A stretch of DNA of 64,000 nucleotides, from contig JAOWCC010000936.1 in NCBI GenBank assembly GCA_030867875.1, forward strand, positions 18,780,984-18,844,983, written 5' to 3'. Positions 49,601-61,311 of the stretch are shown here, one piece after another. Both the position numbers and the translations under genes were made by a program. The stretch comes from Actinernus sp. WN-2022. Its lineage: Eukaryota; Cnidaria; Anthozoa; Actiniaria; Actinernidae. Below the pieces are notes generated by a model. It ran no database searches, was not told the origin of the DNA, and saw only the letters and a program-made list of their open reading frames with translations. Every line of letters starts with the position of its first letter. The first letter of the stretch is position 1.

Positions 49601-51879
49601 ATGATGTTAATTTTTTGTTCAATTCTTTCTCCAACTTAATCCATTCATGTTCTGAAGCTAACAGGAGATTGTTTGAGATCATTTTGAAGCATATTGAGTG
49701 GTTTTTTATTTTTGTCAGAAATCCAGATTTGACCATTTTTGATGATGTTAATTTTTTCTTCAATTCTTTCTCCAACTTAATCCATTGATGTTCAGAAGCT
49801 ACCAGGAGATTGTTTGAGATCATTTTGAAGCATATTGAGGGTTTTTTTTATTTTTGTCAGAAATCCAAGATTTTTCGCCTACCCGGTCTGGCAAAAAATA
49901 TACAGATTTGACCATTTTTTGAAGATGTTGATTTTTTGTTCAATTCTTTCTCCAACTTAATCCATTCATGTTGTGAAGCTAACAGGAGATTGTTTGATAT
50001 CATTTTGAAGCATTATCGAGTGGTTTTTAGTTTTTGTCAGAAATCAAAAATCCGATTTGACCATTTTTTGATGATGTTAATTTTTACTTCAATTCTTTCT
50101 CCAACTTAATCCATTGATGTTCAGAAGCTAACAGGAGATTGTTTGAGATCATTTTGAAGCATATTGAGTGGTTTTTTTATTTTTGTCAGAAATCCAAGAT
50201 TTTTCGCCTACCCGGTCTGGCAAAAAATATTCAGATTTGACCATTTTTTGAAGATGTTGATTTTTTGTTCAATTCTTTCTCCAACTTAATCCATTCATGT
50301 TCTGGAGCTAACAGGAGATTGTTTGATATCATTTTGAAGCATTATCGAGTGGTTTTTAGTTTTTGTCAGAAATCAAAAAGCCAGATTTGAACATTTTTGA
50401 TGATGTTAATTTTTACTTCAATTCTTTCTCCAACTTAATCCATTGATGTTCAGAAGCTAACAGGAGATTGTTTGAGATCATTTTGAAGCATATTGAGTGG
50501 TTTTTTTATTTTTGTCAGAAATCCAAGATTTTTTGCCTACCCGGTCTGGCAAAAAATATCCAGATTTGACCATTTTTTGAAGATGTTGATTTTTTGTTCA
50601 ATTCTTTCTCCAACTTAATCCATTCATGTTCTGGAGCTAACAGGAGATTGTTTGATATCATTTTGAAGCATTATCGAGTGGTTTTTAGTTTTTGTCAGAA
50701 ATCAAAAAGCCAGATTTGACCATTTTTGATGATGTTAATTTTTACTTCAATTCTTTCTCCAACTTAATCCATTGATGTTCAGAAGCTAACAGGAGATTGT
50801 TTGAGATCATTTTGAAGCATATTGAGTGGTTTTTTTATTTTTGTCAGAAATCCAAGATTTTTCGCCTACCCGGTCTGGCAAAAAATATCCAGATTTGACC
50901 ATTTTTTGAAGATGTTGATTTTTTTGTTCAATTCTTTCTCCAACTTAATCCATTCATGTTCTGAAGCTAACAGGAGATTGTTTGAGATCATTTTGAAGCA
51001 TATTGAGTGGTTTTTTATTTTTGTCAGAAATCCAGATTTGACCATTTTTGATGATGTTAATTTTTTCTTCAATTCTTTCTCCAACTTAATCCATTCATGT
51101 TCTGAAGCTACCAGGAGATTGTTTGAGATCATTTTGAAGCATATTGAGTGTTTTTTTATTTTTGTCAGAAATCCAGATTTGACCATTTTTGATGATGTTA
51201 ATTTTTTCTTCAATTCTTTCTCCAACTTAATCCATTGATGTTCAGAAGCTACCAGGAGATTGTTTGAGATCATTTTGAAGCATATTGAGTGGTTTTTTTT
51301 ATTTTTGTCAGAAATCCAAGATTTTTCGCCTACCCGGTCTGGCAAAAAATATTCAGATTTGACCATTTTTTGAAGATGTTGATTTTTTTATTCAATTCTT
51401 ACTCCAACTTAATCCATTCATGTTCTGAAGCTAACAGGAGATTGTTTGATATCATTTTGAAGCATATTGAGTGTTTTTTCATTTTTGTCAGAAATCCAAG
51501 ATTTTTCGCCTACCCGGTCTGGCAAAAAATATTCAGATTTGACCATTTTTTGAAGATGTTAATTTTTACTTCAATTCTTTCTCCAACTTAATCCATTGAT
51601 GTTCTGAAGCTAACAGGAGATTGTTTGAGATCATTTTGAAGCATATTGAGTGGTTTTTTTATTTTTGTCAGAAATCCAAGACTTTTCGACTACCCGGTCT
51701 GACAAAAAATATCCAGATTTGACCATTTTTTTAAGATGTTGATTTTTTGTTCAATTCTTTCTCCAACTTAATCCATTCATGTTCTGAAGCTAACAGGAGA
51801 TTGTTTGAGATCATTTTGAAGCATATTGAGTGTTTTTTTATTTTTGTAAGAAATCCAAGATTATTTGCCTACCCGGTCT
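46651..51879 (+). repeat. Long insert-free block (31 units) between inserts 18 and 19
   Basis: Units from 46770: A-C-C-A-B'-A twice (970 bp each, 46770-48709), then B-A-B-A-A-C-C-A-B'-A-B-A-B-A-C-C-A-A-A. The run B-A-B-A (48710 and again 50339, distance 1,629 bp) resembles the modules at 453, 2186 and 8614. Private changes: t-to-g at 47211, and 'cgactaccc' with 'ctgacaaaaaa' near 51690. Confidence 0.88.
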
Positions 51880-52119
51880 CTACTAATTATCATAATGGTC
51901 GGTACCTTAAATGCAGAATAAACTTCTAAACGATATCGATATCTCGATAGGATATGTACCTACTGGCCATGGAGTTCCTGTGACCTGACAACGTAACTCA
52001 TCTAAACAAGATAGACACTGCTTCTGATGTGTGGAGACAGGAAGATATTGAGGTACGTGTTATGAAGGTGTCGAGAAAGGAAGCAGATATTCAGGTGTGT
52101 GTTATGAAGGATAGACACT
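51880..52119 (+). repeat. 240-bp interspersed element, copy 19 (haplotype 2)
   Basis: Unlike most copies, the conserved block before it has 'taacagg' in place of 'taccagg', and the previous unit is an A. The left arm of the unit is therefore a recombinant. Confidence 0.91.
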
Positions 52120-53120
52120 GGCTAAAAAATCCAGATTTGACCATTTTTGAATTATGTTGATTTTTTGTTCAATTCTTTCTCCAACTTAATCCATTCATGT
52201 TCTGAAGCTAACAGGAGATTGTTTGATATCATTTTGAAGCATATTGAGTGTTTTTTTATTTTTGTCAGAAATCCAGATTTGACCATTTTTTGAAGATGTT
52301 AATTTTTACTTCAATTCTTTCTCCAATTTAATCCATTGATATTCAGAAGCTAACAGGAGATTGTTTCAGATCATTTTGAAGCATATTGAGTGTTTTTTTT
52401 ATTTTTGTAAGAAATCCAAGATTATTTGCCTACCCGGTCTGGCAAAAAATATTCAGATTTGACCATTTTTTGAAGATGTTGATTTTTTTATTCAATTCTT
52501 ACTCCAACTTAATCCATTCATGTTCTGAAGCTAACAGGAGATTGTTTGATATCATTTTGAAGCATATTGAGTGTTTTTTCATTTTTGTCAGAAATCCAAG
52601 ATTTTTCGCCTACCCGGTCTGGGAAAAAATATTCAGATTTGACCATTTTTTGAAGATGTTAATTTTTACTTCAATTCTTTCTCCAACTTAATCCATTGAT
52701 GTTCTGAAGCTAACAGGAGATTGTTTGAGATCATTTTGAAGCATATTGAGTGGTTTTTTTATTTTTGTCAGAAATCCAAGACTTTTCGCCTACCCGGTCT
52801 GGCAAAAAATATCCAGATTTGACCATTTTTTTAAGATGTTGATTTTTTGTTCAATTCTTTCTCCAACTTAATCCATTCATGTTCTGAAGCTAACAGGAGA
52901 TTGTTTGAGATCATTTTGAAGCATATTGAGTGTTTTTTTATTTTTGTCAGAAATCCAGATTTGACCATTTTTGATGATGTTAATTTTTTCTTCAATTCTT
53001 TCTCCAACTTAATCCATTCATGTTCTGAAGCTACCAGGAGATTGTTTGAGATCATTTTGAAGCATATTGAGTGTTTTTTTATTTTTGTAAGAAATCCAAG
53101 ATTATTTGCCTACCCGGTCT
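52120..53120 (+). repeat. Satellite block between inserts 19 and 20 (1,241-bp period)
   Basis: Units: C'-A'-A-A-C. Two private changes lie close together (c-to-t at 52327, g-to-c at 52367), just before the A' unit. Confidence 0.87.
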
Positions 53121-53360
53121 CTACTAATTATCATAATGGTCGGTACCTTAAATGCAGAATAAACTTCTAAACGATATCGATATCTCGATAGGATATGTAC
53201 CTACTGGCCATGGAGTTCCTGTGACCTGACAACGTAACTCATCTAAACAAGATAGACACTGCTTCTGATGTGTGGAGACAGGAAGATATTGAGGTACGTG
53301 TTATGAAGGTGTCGAGAAAGGAAGCAGATATTCAGGTGTGTGTTATGAAGGATAGACACT
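53121..53360 (+). repeat. 240-bp interspersed element, copy 20 (haplotype 2)
   Basis: Opens the second copy of the 1,726-bp HOR. Confidence 0.92.
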
Positions 53361-54846
53361 GGCTAAAAAATCCAGATTTGACCATTTTTGAATTATGTTG
53401 ATTTTTTGTTCAATTCTTTCTCCAACTTAATCCATTCATGTTCTGAAGCTAACAGGAGATTGTTTGATATCATTTTGAAGCATATTGAGTGTTTTTTTAT
53501 TTTTGTCAGAAATCCAGATTTGACCATTTTTTGAAGATGTTAATTTTTACTTCAATTCTTTCTCCAACTTAATCCATTGATATTCAGAAGCTAACAGGAG
53601 ATTGTTTGAGATCATTTTGAAGCATATTGAGTGTTTTTTTTATTTTTGTCAGAAATCCAAGATTTTTCGCCTACCCGGTCTGGCAAAAAATATCCAGATT
53701 TGACCATTTTTTGAAGATGTTGATTTTTTGTTCAATTCTTTCTCCAACTTAATCCATTCATGTTCTGAAGCTAACAGGAGATTGTTTGATATCATTTTGA
53801 AGCATTATCGAGTGGTTTTTAGTTTTTGTTAGAAATCAAAAATCCAGATTTGAACATTTTTGATGATGTTAATTTTTACTTCAATTCTTTCTCCAACTTA
53901 ATCCATTGATGTTCAGAAGCTAACAGGAGATTGTTTGAGATCATTTTGAAGCATAGTGAGTGTTTTTTTTATTTTTGTCAGAAATCCAAGATTTTTCGCC
54001 TACCCGGTCTGGCAAAAAATATTCAGATTTGACCATTTTTTGAAGATGTTGATTTTTTGTTCAATTCTTTCTCCAACTTAATCCATTGATGTTCAGAAGC
54101 TAACAGGAGATTGTTTGAGATCATTTTGAAGCATAGTGAGTGTTTTTTTTATTTTTGTCAGAAATCCAAGATTTTTCGCCTACCCGGTCTGGCAAAAAAT
54201 ATTCAGATTTGACCATTTTTTGAAGATGTTGATTTTTTGTTCAATTCTTTCTCCAACTTAATCCATTCATGTTCTGAAGCTAACAGGAGATTGTTTGATA
54301 TCATTTTGAAGCATTATCGAGTGGTTTTTAGTTTTTGTCAGAAATCAAAAAGCCAGATTTGAACATTTTTGATGATGTTAATTTTTACTTCAATTCTTTC
54401 TCCAACTTAATCCATTGATGTTCAGAAGCTAACAGGAGATTGTTTGAGATCATTTTGAAGCATATTGAGTGTTTTTTTTATTTTTGTCAGAAATCCAAGA
54501 CTTTTCGCCTACCCGGTCTGGCAAAAAATATCCAGATTTGACCATTTTTTGAAGATGTTGATTTTTTGTTCAATTCTTTCTCCAACTTAATCCATTCATG
54601 TTCTGAAGCTAACAGGAGATTGTTTGATATCATTTTGAAGCATTATCGAGTGGTTTTTAGTTTTTGTCAGAAATCAAAAATCCGATTTGACCATTTTTGA
54701 TGATGTTAATTTTTACTTCAATTCTTTCTCCAACTTAATCCATTCATGTTCTGAAGCTACCAGGAGATTGTTTGAGATCATTTTGAAGCATATTGAGTGT
54801 TTTTTTATTTTTGTAAGAAATCCAAGATTATTTGCCTACCCGGTCT
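53361..54846 (+). repeat. Satellite part of 1,726-bp HOR, copy 2
   Basis: Units: C'-A-B-A-A-B-A-B', 8,436 bp after copy 1 with the same length and subtype marks. Confidence 0.9.
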
Positions 54847-55086
54847 CTACTAATTATCATAATGGTCGGTACCTTAAATGCAGAATAAACTTCTAAACGA
54901 TATCGATATCTCGATAGGATATGTACCTACTGGCCATGGAGTTCCTGTGACCTGACAACGTAACTCATCTAAACAAGATAGACACTGCTTCTGATGTGTG
55001 GAGACAGGAAGATATTGAGGTACGTGTTATGAAGGTGTCGAGAAAGGAAGCAGATATTCAGGTGTGTGTTATGAAGGATAGACACT
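54847..55086 (+). repeat. 240-bp interspersed element, copy 21 (haplotype 2)
   Basis: Right flank 'attatgttc'. The next element follows after only 1,066 bp, the shortest spacing in the window. Confidence 0.92.
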
Positions 55087-55912
55087 GGCTAAAAAATCCA
55101 GATTTGACCATTTTTGAATTATGTTCATTTTTTGTTCAATTCTTTCTCCAACTTAATCCATTCATGTTCTGAAGCTAACAGGAGATTGTTTGAGATCATT
55201 TTGAAGCATATTGAGTGTTTTTTTATTTTTGTCAGAAATCCAAGATTTTTCGCCTACCCGGTCTGGCAAAAAATATCCAGATTTGACCATTTTTTTAAGA
55301 TGTTGATTTTTTGTTCAATTCTTTCTCCAACTTAATCCATTCATGTTCTGAAGCTAACAGGAGATTGTTTGATATCATTTTGAAGCATATTGAGTGTTTT
55401 TTTATTTTTGTCAGAAATCCAGATTTGACCATTTTTTGAAGATGTTAATTTTTACTTCAATTCTTTCTCCAACTTAATCCATTGATATTCAGAAGCTAAC
55501 AGGAGATTGTTTGAGATCATTTTGAAGCATATTGAGTGTTTTTTTTATTTTTGTCAGAAATCCAAGATTTTTCGCCTACCCGGTCTGGCAAAAAATATCC
55601 AGATTTGACCATTTTTTGAAGATGTTGATTTTTTGTTCAATTCTTTCTCCAACTTAATCCATTCATGTTCTGAAGCTAACAGGAGATTGTTTGATATCAT
55701 TTTGAAGCATTATCGAGTGGTTTTTAGTTTTGTCAGAAATCAAAAATCCGATTTGACCATTTTTGATGATGTTAATTTTTACTTCAATTCTTTCTCCAAC
55801 TTAATCCATTCATGTTCTGAAGCTACCAGGAGATTGTTTGAGATCATTTTGAAGCATATTGAGTGTTTTTTTATTTTTGTAAGAAATCCAAGATTATTTG
55901 CCTACCCGGTCT
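55087..55912 (+). repeat. Satellite block between inserts 21 and 22 (1,066-bp period)
   Basis: Units: A-C'-A-B'. The B' unit at 55707 has lost one T in 'tagttttgtc', making it 147 bp. The block looks like a fusion of the start of one HOR to the end of another. Confidence 0.87.
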
Positions 55913-56152
55913 CTACTAATTATCATAATGGTCGGTACCTTAAATGCAGAATAAACTTCTAAACGATATCGATATCTCGATAGGATATGTACCTACTGGC
56001 CATGGAGTTCCTGTGACCTGACAACGTAACTCATCTAAACAAGATAGACACTGCTTCTGATGTGTGGAGACAGGAAGATATTGAGGTACGTGTTATGAAG
56101 GTGTCGAGAAAGGAAGCAGATATTCAGGTGTGTGTTATGAAGGATAGACACT
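55913..56152 (+). repeat. 240-bp interspersed element, copy 22 (haplotype 2)
   Basis: Right flank 'attatgttc'; the left unit is the one-base-short B'. Confidence 0.92.
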
Positions 56153-57957
56153 GGCTAAAAAATCCAGATTTGACCATTTTTGAATTATGTTCATTTTTTG
56201 TTCAATTCTTTCTCCAACTTAATCCATTCATGTTCTGAAGCTAACAGGAGATTGTTTGAGATCATTTTGAAGCATATTGAGTGTTTTTTTATTTTTGTCA
56301 GAAATCCAAGATTTTTCGCCTACCCGGTCTGGCAAAAAATATCCAGATTTGACCATTTTTTTAAGATGTTGATTTTTTGTTCAATTCTTTCTCCAACTTA
56401 ATCCATTCATGTTCTGAAGCTAACAGGAGATTGTTTGAGATCATTTTGAAGCATATTGAGTGTTTTTTTATTTTTGTCAGAAATCCAGATTTGACCATTT
56501 TTGATGATGTTAATTTTTTGTTCAATTCTTTCTCCAACTTAATCCATTCATGTTCTGAAGCTAACAGGAGATTGTTTGAGATCATTTTGAAGCATATTGA
56601 GTGGTTTTTTATTTTTGTCAGAAATCCAGATTTGACCATTTTTGATGATGTTAATTTTTTCTTCAATTCTTTCTCCAACTTAATCCATTGATGTTCAGAA
56701 GCTACCAGGAGATTGTTTGAGATCATTTTGAAGCATATTGAGTGTTTTTTTTATTTTTGTCAGAAATCCAAGATTTTTCGCCTACCCGGTCTGGCAAAAA
56801 ATATCCAGATTTGACCATTTTTTGAAGATGTTGATTTTTTGTTCAATTCTTTCTCCAACTTAATCCATTCATGTTCTGAAGCTAACAGGAGATTGTTTGA
56901 TATCATTTTGAAGCATTATCGAGTGGTTTTTAGTTTTTGTTAGAAATCAAAAATCCAGATTTGAACATTTTTGATGATGTTAATTTTTACTTCAATTCTT
57001 TCTCCAACTTAATCCATTGATGTTCAGAAGCTAACAGGAGATTGTTTGAGATCATTTTGAAGCATAGTGAGTGTTTTTTTTATTTTTGTCAGAAATCCAA
57101 GATTTTTCGCCTACCCGGTCTGGCAAAAAATATTCAGATTTGACCATTTTTTGAAGATGTTGATTTTTTGTTCAATTCTTTCTCCAACTTAATCCATTGA
57201 TGTTCAGAAGCTAACAGGAGATTGTTTGAGATCATTTTGAAGCATAGTGAGTGTTTTTTTTATTTTTGTCAGAAATCCAAGATTTTTCGCCTACCCGGTC
57301 TGGCAAAAAATATTCAGATTTGACCATTTTTTGAAGATGTTGATTTTTTGTTCAATTCTTTCTCCAACTTAATCCATTCATGTTCTGAAGCTAACAGGAG
57401 ATTGTTTGATATCATTTTGAAGCATTATCGAGTGGTTTTTAGTTTTTGTCAGAAATCAAAAAGCCAGATTTGAACATTTTTGATGATGTTAATTTTTACT
57501 TCAATTCTTTCTCCAACTTAATCCATTGATGTTCAGAAGCTAACAGGAGATTGTTTGAGATCATTTTGAAGCATATTGAGTGTTTTTTTTATTTTTGTCA
57601 GAAATCCAAGACTTTTCGCCTACCCGGTCTGGCAAAAAATATCCAGATTTGACCATTTTTTGAAGATGTTGATTTTTTGTTCAATTCTTTCTCCAACTTA
57701 ATCCATTCATGTTCTGAAGCTAACAGGAGATTGTTTGATATCATTTTGAAGCATTATCGAGTGGTTTTTAGTTTTTGTCAGAAATCAAAAATCCGATTTG
57801 ACCATTTTTGATGATGTTAATTTTTACTTCAATTCTTTCTCCAACTTAATCCATTCATGTTCTGAAGCTACCAGGAGATTGTTTGAGATCATTTTGAAGC
57901 ATATTGAGTGTTTTTTTATTTTTGTAAGAAATCCAAGATTATTTGCCTACCCGGTCT
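56153..57957 (+). repeat. Satellite block between inserts 22 and 23 (2,045-bp period)
   Basis: Units: A-C-C-A-B-A-A-B-A-B'. It joins the A-C-C-A head of the 970-bp module to the B-A-A-B-A-B' tail of the 1,726-bp HOR. The join falls at the A unit at 56733, which has 'gtgttttttt' and 'atatccag' in place of the module's 'gagggttttttt' and 'atatacag'. Confidence 0.88.
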
Positions 57958-58197
57958 CTACTAATTATCATAATGGTCGGTACCTTAAATGCAGAATAAA
58001 CTTCTAAACGATATCGATATCTCGATAGGATATGTACCTACTGGCCATGGAGTTCCTGTGACCTGACAACGTAACTCATCTAAACAAGATAGACACTGCT
58101 TCTGATGTGTGGAGACAGGAAGATATTGAGGTACGTGTTATGAAGGTGTCGAGAAAGGAAGCAGATATTCAGGTGTGTGTTATGAAGGATAGACACT
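57958..58197 (+). repeat. 240-bp interspersed element, copy 23 (haplotype 2)
   Basis: Right flank 'attatgttc'; followed by one complete 970-bp-type module. Confidence 0.92.
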
Positions 58198-59345
58198 GGC
58201 TAAAAAATCCAGATTTGACCATTTTTGAATTATGTTCATTTTTTGTTCAATTCTTTCTCCAACTTAATCCATTCATGTTCTGAAGCTAACAGGAGATTGT
58301 TTGAGATCATTTTGAAGCATATTGAGTGTTTTTTTATTTTTGTCAGAAATCCAAGATTTTTCGCCTACCCGGTCTGGCAAAAAATATCCAGATTTGACCA
58401 TTTTTTTAAGATGTTGATTTTTTGTTCAATTCTTTCTCCAACTTAATCCATTCATGTTCTGAAGCTAACAGGAGATTGTTTGAGATCATTTTGAAGCATA
58501 TTGAGTGTTTTTTTATTTTTGTCAGAAATCCAGATTTGACCATTTTTGATGATGTTAATTTTTTGTTCAATTCTTTCTCCAACTTAATCCATTCATGTTC
58601 TGAAGCTAACAGGAGATTGTTTGAGATCATTTTGAAGCATATTGAGTGGTTTTTTATTTTTGTCAGAAATCCAGATTTGACCATTTTTGATGATGTTAAT
58701 TTTTTCTTCAATTCTTTCTCCAACTTAATCCATTGATGTTCAGAAGCTACCAGGAGATTGTTTGAGATCATTTTGAAGCATATTGAGGGTTTTTTTTATT
58801 TTTGTCAGAAATCCAAGATTTTTCGCCTACCCGGTCTGGCAAAAAATATACAGATTTGACCATTTTTTGAAGATGTTGATTTTTTGTTCAATTCTTTCTC
58901 CAACTTAATCCATTCATGTTGTGAAGCTAACAGGAGATTGTTTGATATCATTTTGAAGCATTATCGAGTGGTTTTTAGTTTTTGTCAGAAATCAAAAATC
59001 CGATTTGACCATTTTTGGATGATGTTAATTTTTACTTCAATTCTTTCTCCAACTTAATCCATTGATGTTCAGAAGCTAACAGGAGATTGTTTGAGATCAT
59101 TTTGAAGCATATTGAGTGGTTTTTTTATTTTTGTCAGAAATCCAAGATTTTTCGCCTACCCGGTCTGGCAAAAAATATTCAGATTTGACCATTTTTTGAA
59201 GATGTTGATTTTTTGTTCAATTCTTTCTCCAACTTAATCCATTCATGTTCTGAAGCTAACAGGAGATTGTTTGATATCATTTTGAAGCATATTGAGTGTT
59301 TTTTTATTTTTGTAAGAAATCCAAGATTATTTGCCTACCCGGTCT
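58198..59345 (+). repeat. Satellite block between inserts 23 and 24 (1,388-bp period)
   Basis: Units: A-C-C-A-B'-A, exactly one 970-bp module between two type I units. Confidence 0.88.
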
Positions 59346-59585
59346 CTACTAATTATCATAATGGTCGGTACCTTAAATGCAGAATAAACTTCTAAACGAT
59401 ATCGATATCTCGATAGGATATGTACCTACTGGCCATGGAGTTCCTGTGACCTGACAACGTAACTCATCTAAACAAGATAGACACTGCTTCTGATGTGTGG
59501 AGACAGGAAGATATTGAGGTACGTGTTATGAAGGTGTCGAGAAAGGAAGCAGATATTCAGGTGTGTGTTATGAAGGATAGACACT
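59346..59585 (+). repeat. 240-bp interspersed element, copy 24 (haplotype 2)
   Basis: Its left conserved block has 'taacagg' and 'gatatc' in place of 'taccagg' and 'gagatc', so the join to the 970-bp module lies inside the unit just before the element. From here the sequence follows copy 17. Confidence 0.91.
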
Positions 59586-61071
59586 GGCTAAAAAATCCAG
59601 ATTTGACCATTTTTGAATTATGTTGATTTTTTGTTCAATTCTTTCTCCAACTTAATCCATTCATGTTCTGAAGCTAACAGGAGATTGTTTGATATCATTT
59701 TGAAGCATATTGAGTGTTTTTTTATTTTTGTCAGAAATCCAGATTTGACCATTTTTTGAAGATGTTAATTTTTACTTCAATTCTTTCTCCAACTTAATCC
59801 ATTGATATTCAGAAGCTAACAGGAGATTGTTTGAGATCATTTTGAAGCATATTGAGTGTTTTTTTTATTTTTGTCAGAAATCCAAGATTTTTCGCCTACC
59901 CGGTCTGGCAAAAAATATCCAGATTTGACCATTTTTTGAAGATGTTGATTTTTTGTTCAATTCTTTCTCCAACTTAATCCATTCATGTTCTGAAGCTAAC
60001 AGGAGATTGTTTGATATCATTTTGAAGCATTATCGAGTGGTTTTTAGTTTTTGTTAGAAATCAAAAATCCAGATTTGAACATTTTTGATGATGTTACTTT
60101 TTACTTCAATTCTTTCTCCAACTTAATCCATTGATGTTCAGAAGCTAACAGGAGATTGTTTGAGATCATTTTGAAGCATAGTGAGTGTTTTTTTTATTTT
60201 TGTCAGAAATCCAAGATTTTTCGCCTACCCGGTCTGGCAAAAAATATTCAGATTTGACCATTTTTTGAAGATGTTGATTTTTTGTTCAATTCTTTCTCCA
60301 ACTTAATCCATTGATGTTCAGAAGCTAACAGGAGATTGTTTGAGATCATTTTGAAGCATAGTGAGTGTTTTTTTTATTTTTGTCAGAAATCCAAGATTTT
60401 TCGCCTACCCGGTCTGGCAAAAAATATTCAGATTTGACCATTTTTTGAAGATGTTGATTTTTTGTTCAATTCTTTCTCCAACTTAATCCATTCATGTTCT
60501 GAAGCTAACAGGAGATTGTTTGATATCATTTTGAAGCATTATCGAGTGGTTTTTAGTTTTTGTCAGAAATCAAAAAGCCAGATTTGAACATTTTTGATGA
60601 TGTTAATTTTTACTTCAATTCTTTCTCCAACTTAATCCATTGATGTTCAGAAGCTAACAGGAGATTGTTTGAGATCATTTTGAAGCATATTGAGTGTTTT
60701 TTTTATTTTTGTCAGAAATCCAAGACTTTTCGCCTACCCGGTCTGGCAAAAAATATCCAGATTTGACCATTTTTTGAAGATGTTGATTTTTTGTTCAATT
60801 CTTTCTCCAACTTAATCCATTCATGTTCTGAAGCTAACAGGAGATTGTTTGATATCATTTTGAAGCATTATCGAGTGGTTTTTAGTTTTTGTCAGAAATC
60901 AAAAATCCGATTTGACCATTTTTGATGATGTTAATTTTTACTTCAATTCTTTCTCCAACTTAATCCATTCATGTTCTGAAGCTACCAGGAGATTGTTTGA
61001 GATCATTTTGAAGCATATTGAGTGTTTTTTTATTTTTGTAAGAAATCCAAGATTATTTGCCTACCCGGTCT
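59586..61071 (+). repeat. Satellite part of 1,726-bp HOR, copy 3
   Basis: Units: C'-A-B-A-A-B-A-B'. One private change seen: a-to-c at 60097 (gttacttttt in place of gttaattttt). Confidence 0.9.
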
Positions 61072-61311
61072 CTACTAATTATCATAATGGTCGGTACCTT
61101 AAATGCAGAATAAACTTCTAAACGATATCGATATCTCGATAGGATATGTACCTACTGGCCATGGAGTTCCTGTGACCTGACAACGTAACTCATCTAAACA
61201 AGATAGACACTGCTTCTGATGTGTGGAGACAGGAAGATATTGAGGTACGTGTTATGAAGGTGTCGAGAAAGGAAGCAGATATTCAGGTGTGTGTTATGAA
61301 GGATAGACACT
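61072..61311 (+). repeat. 240-bp interspersed element, copy 25 (haplotype 2)
   Basis: Last element in the window. Its right flank is 'attatgttg', whereas its partner copy 18 has 'attatgttc'. Confidence 0.92.
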
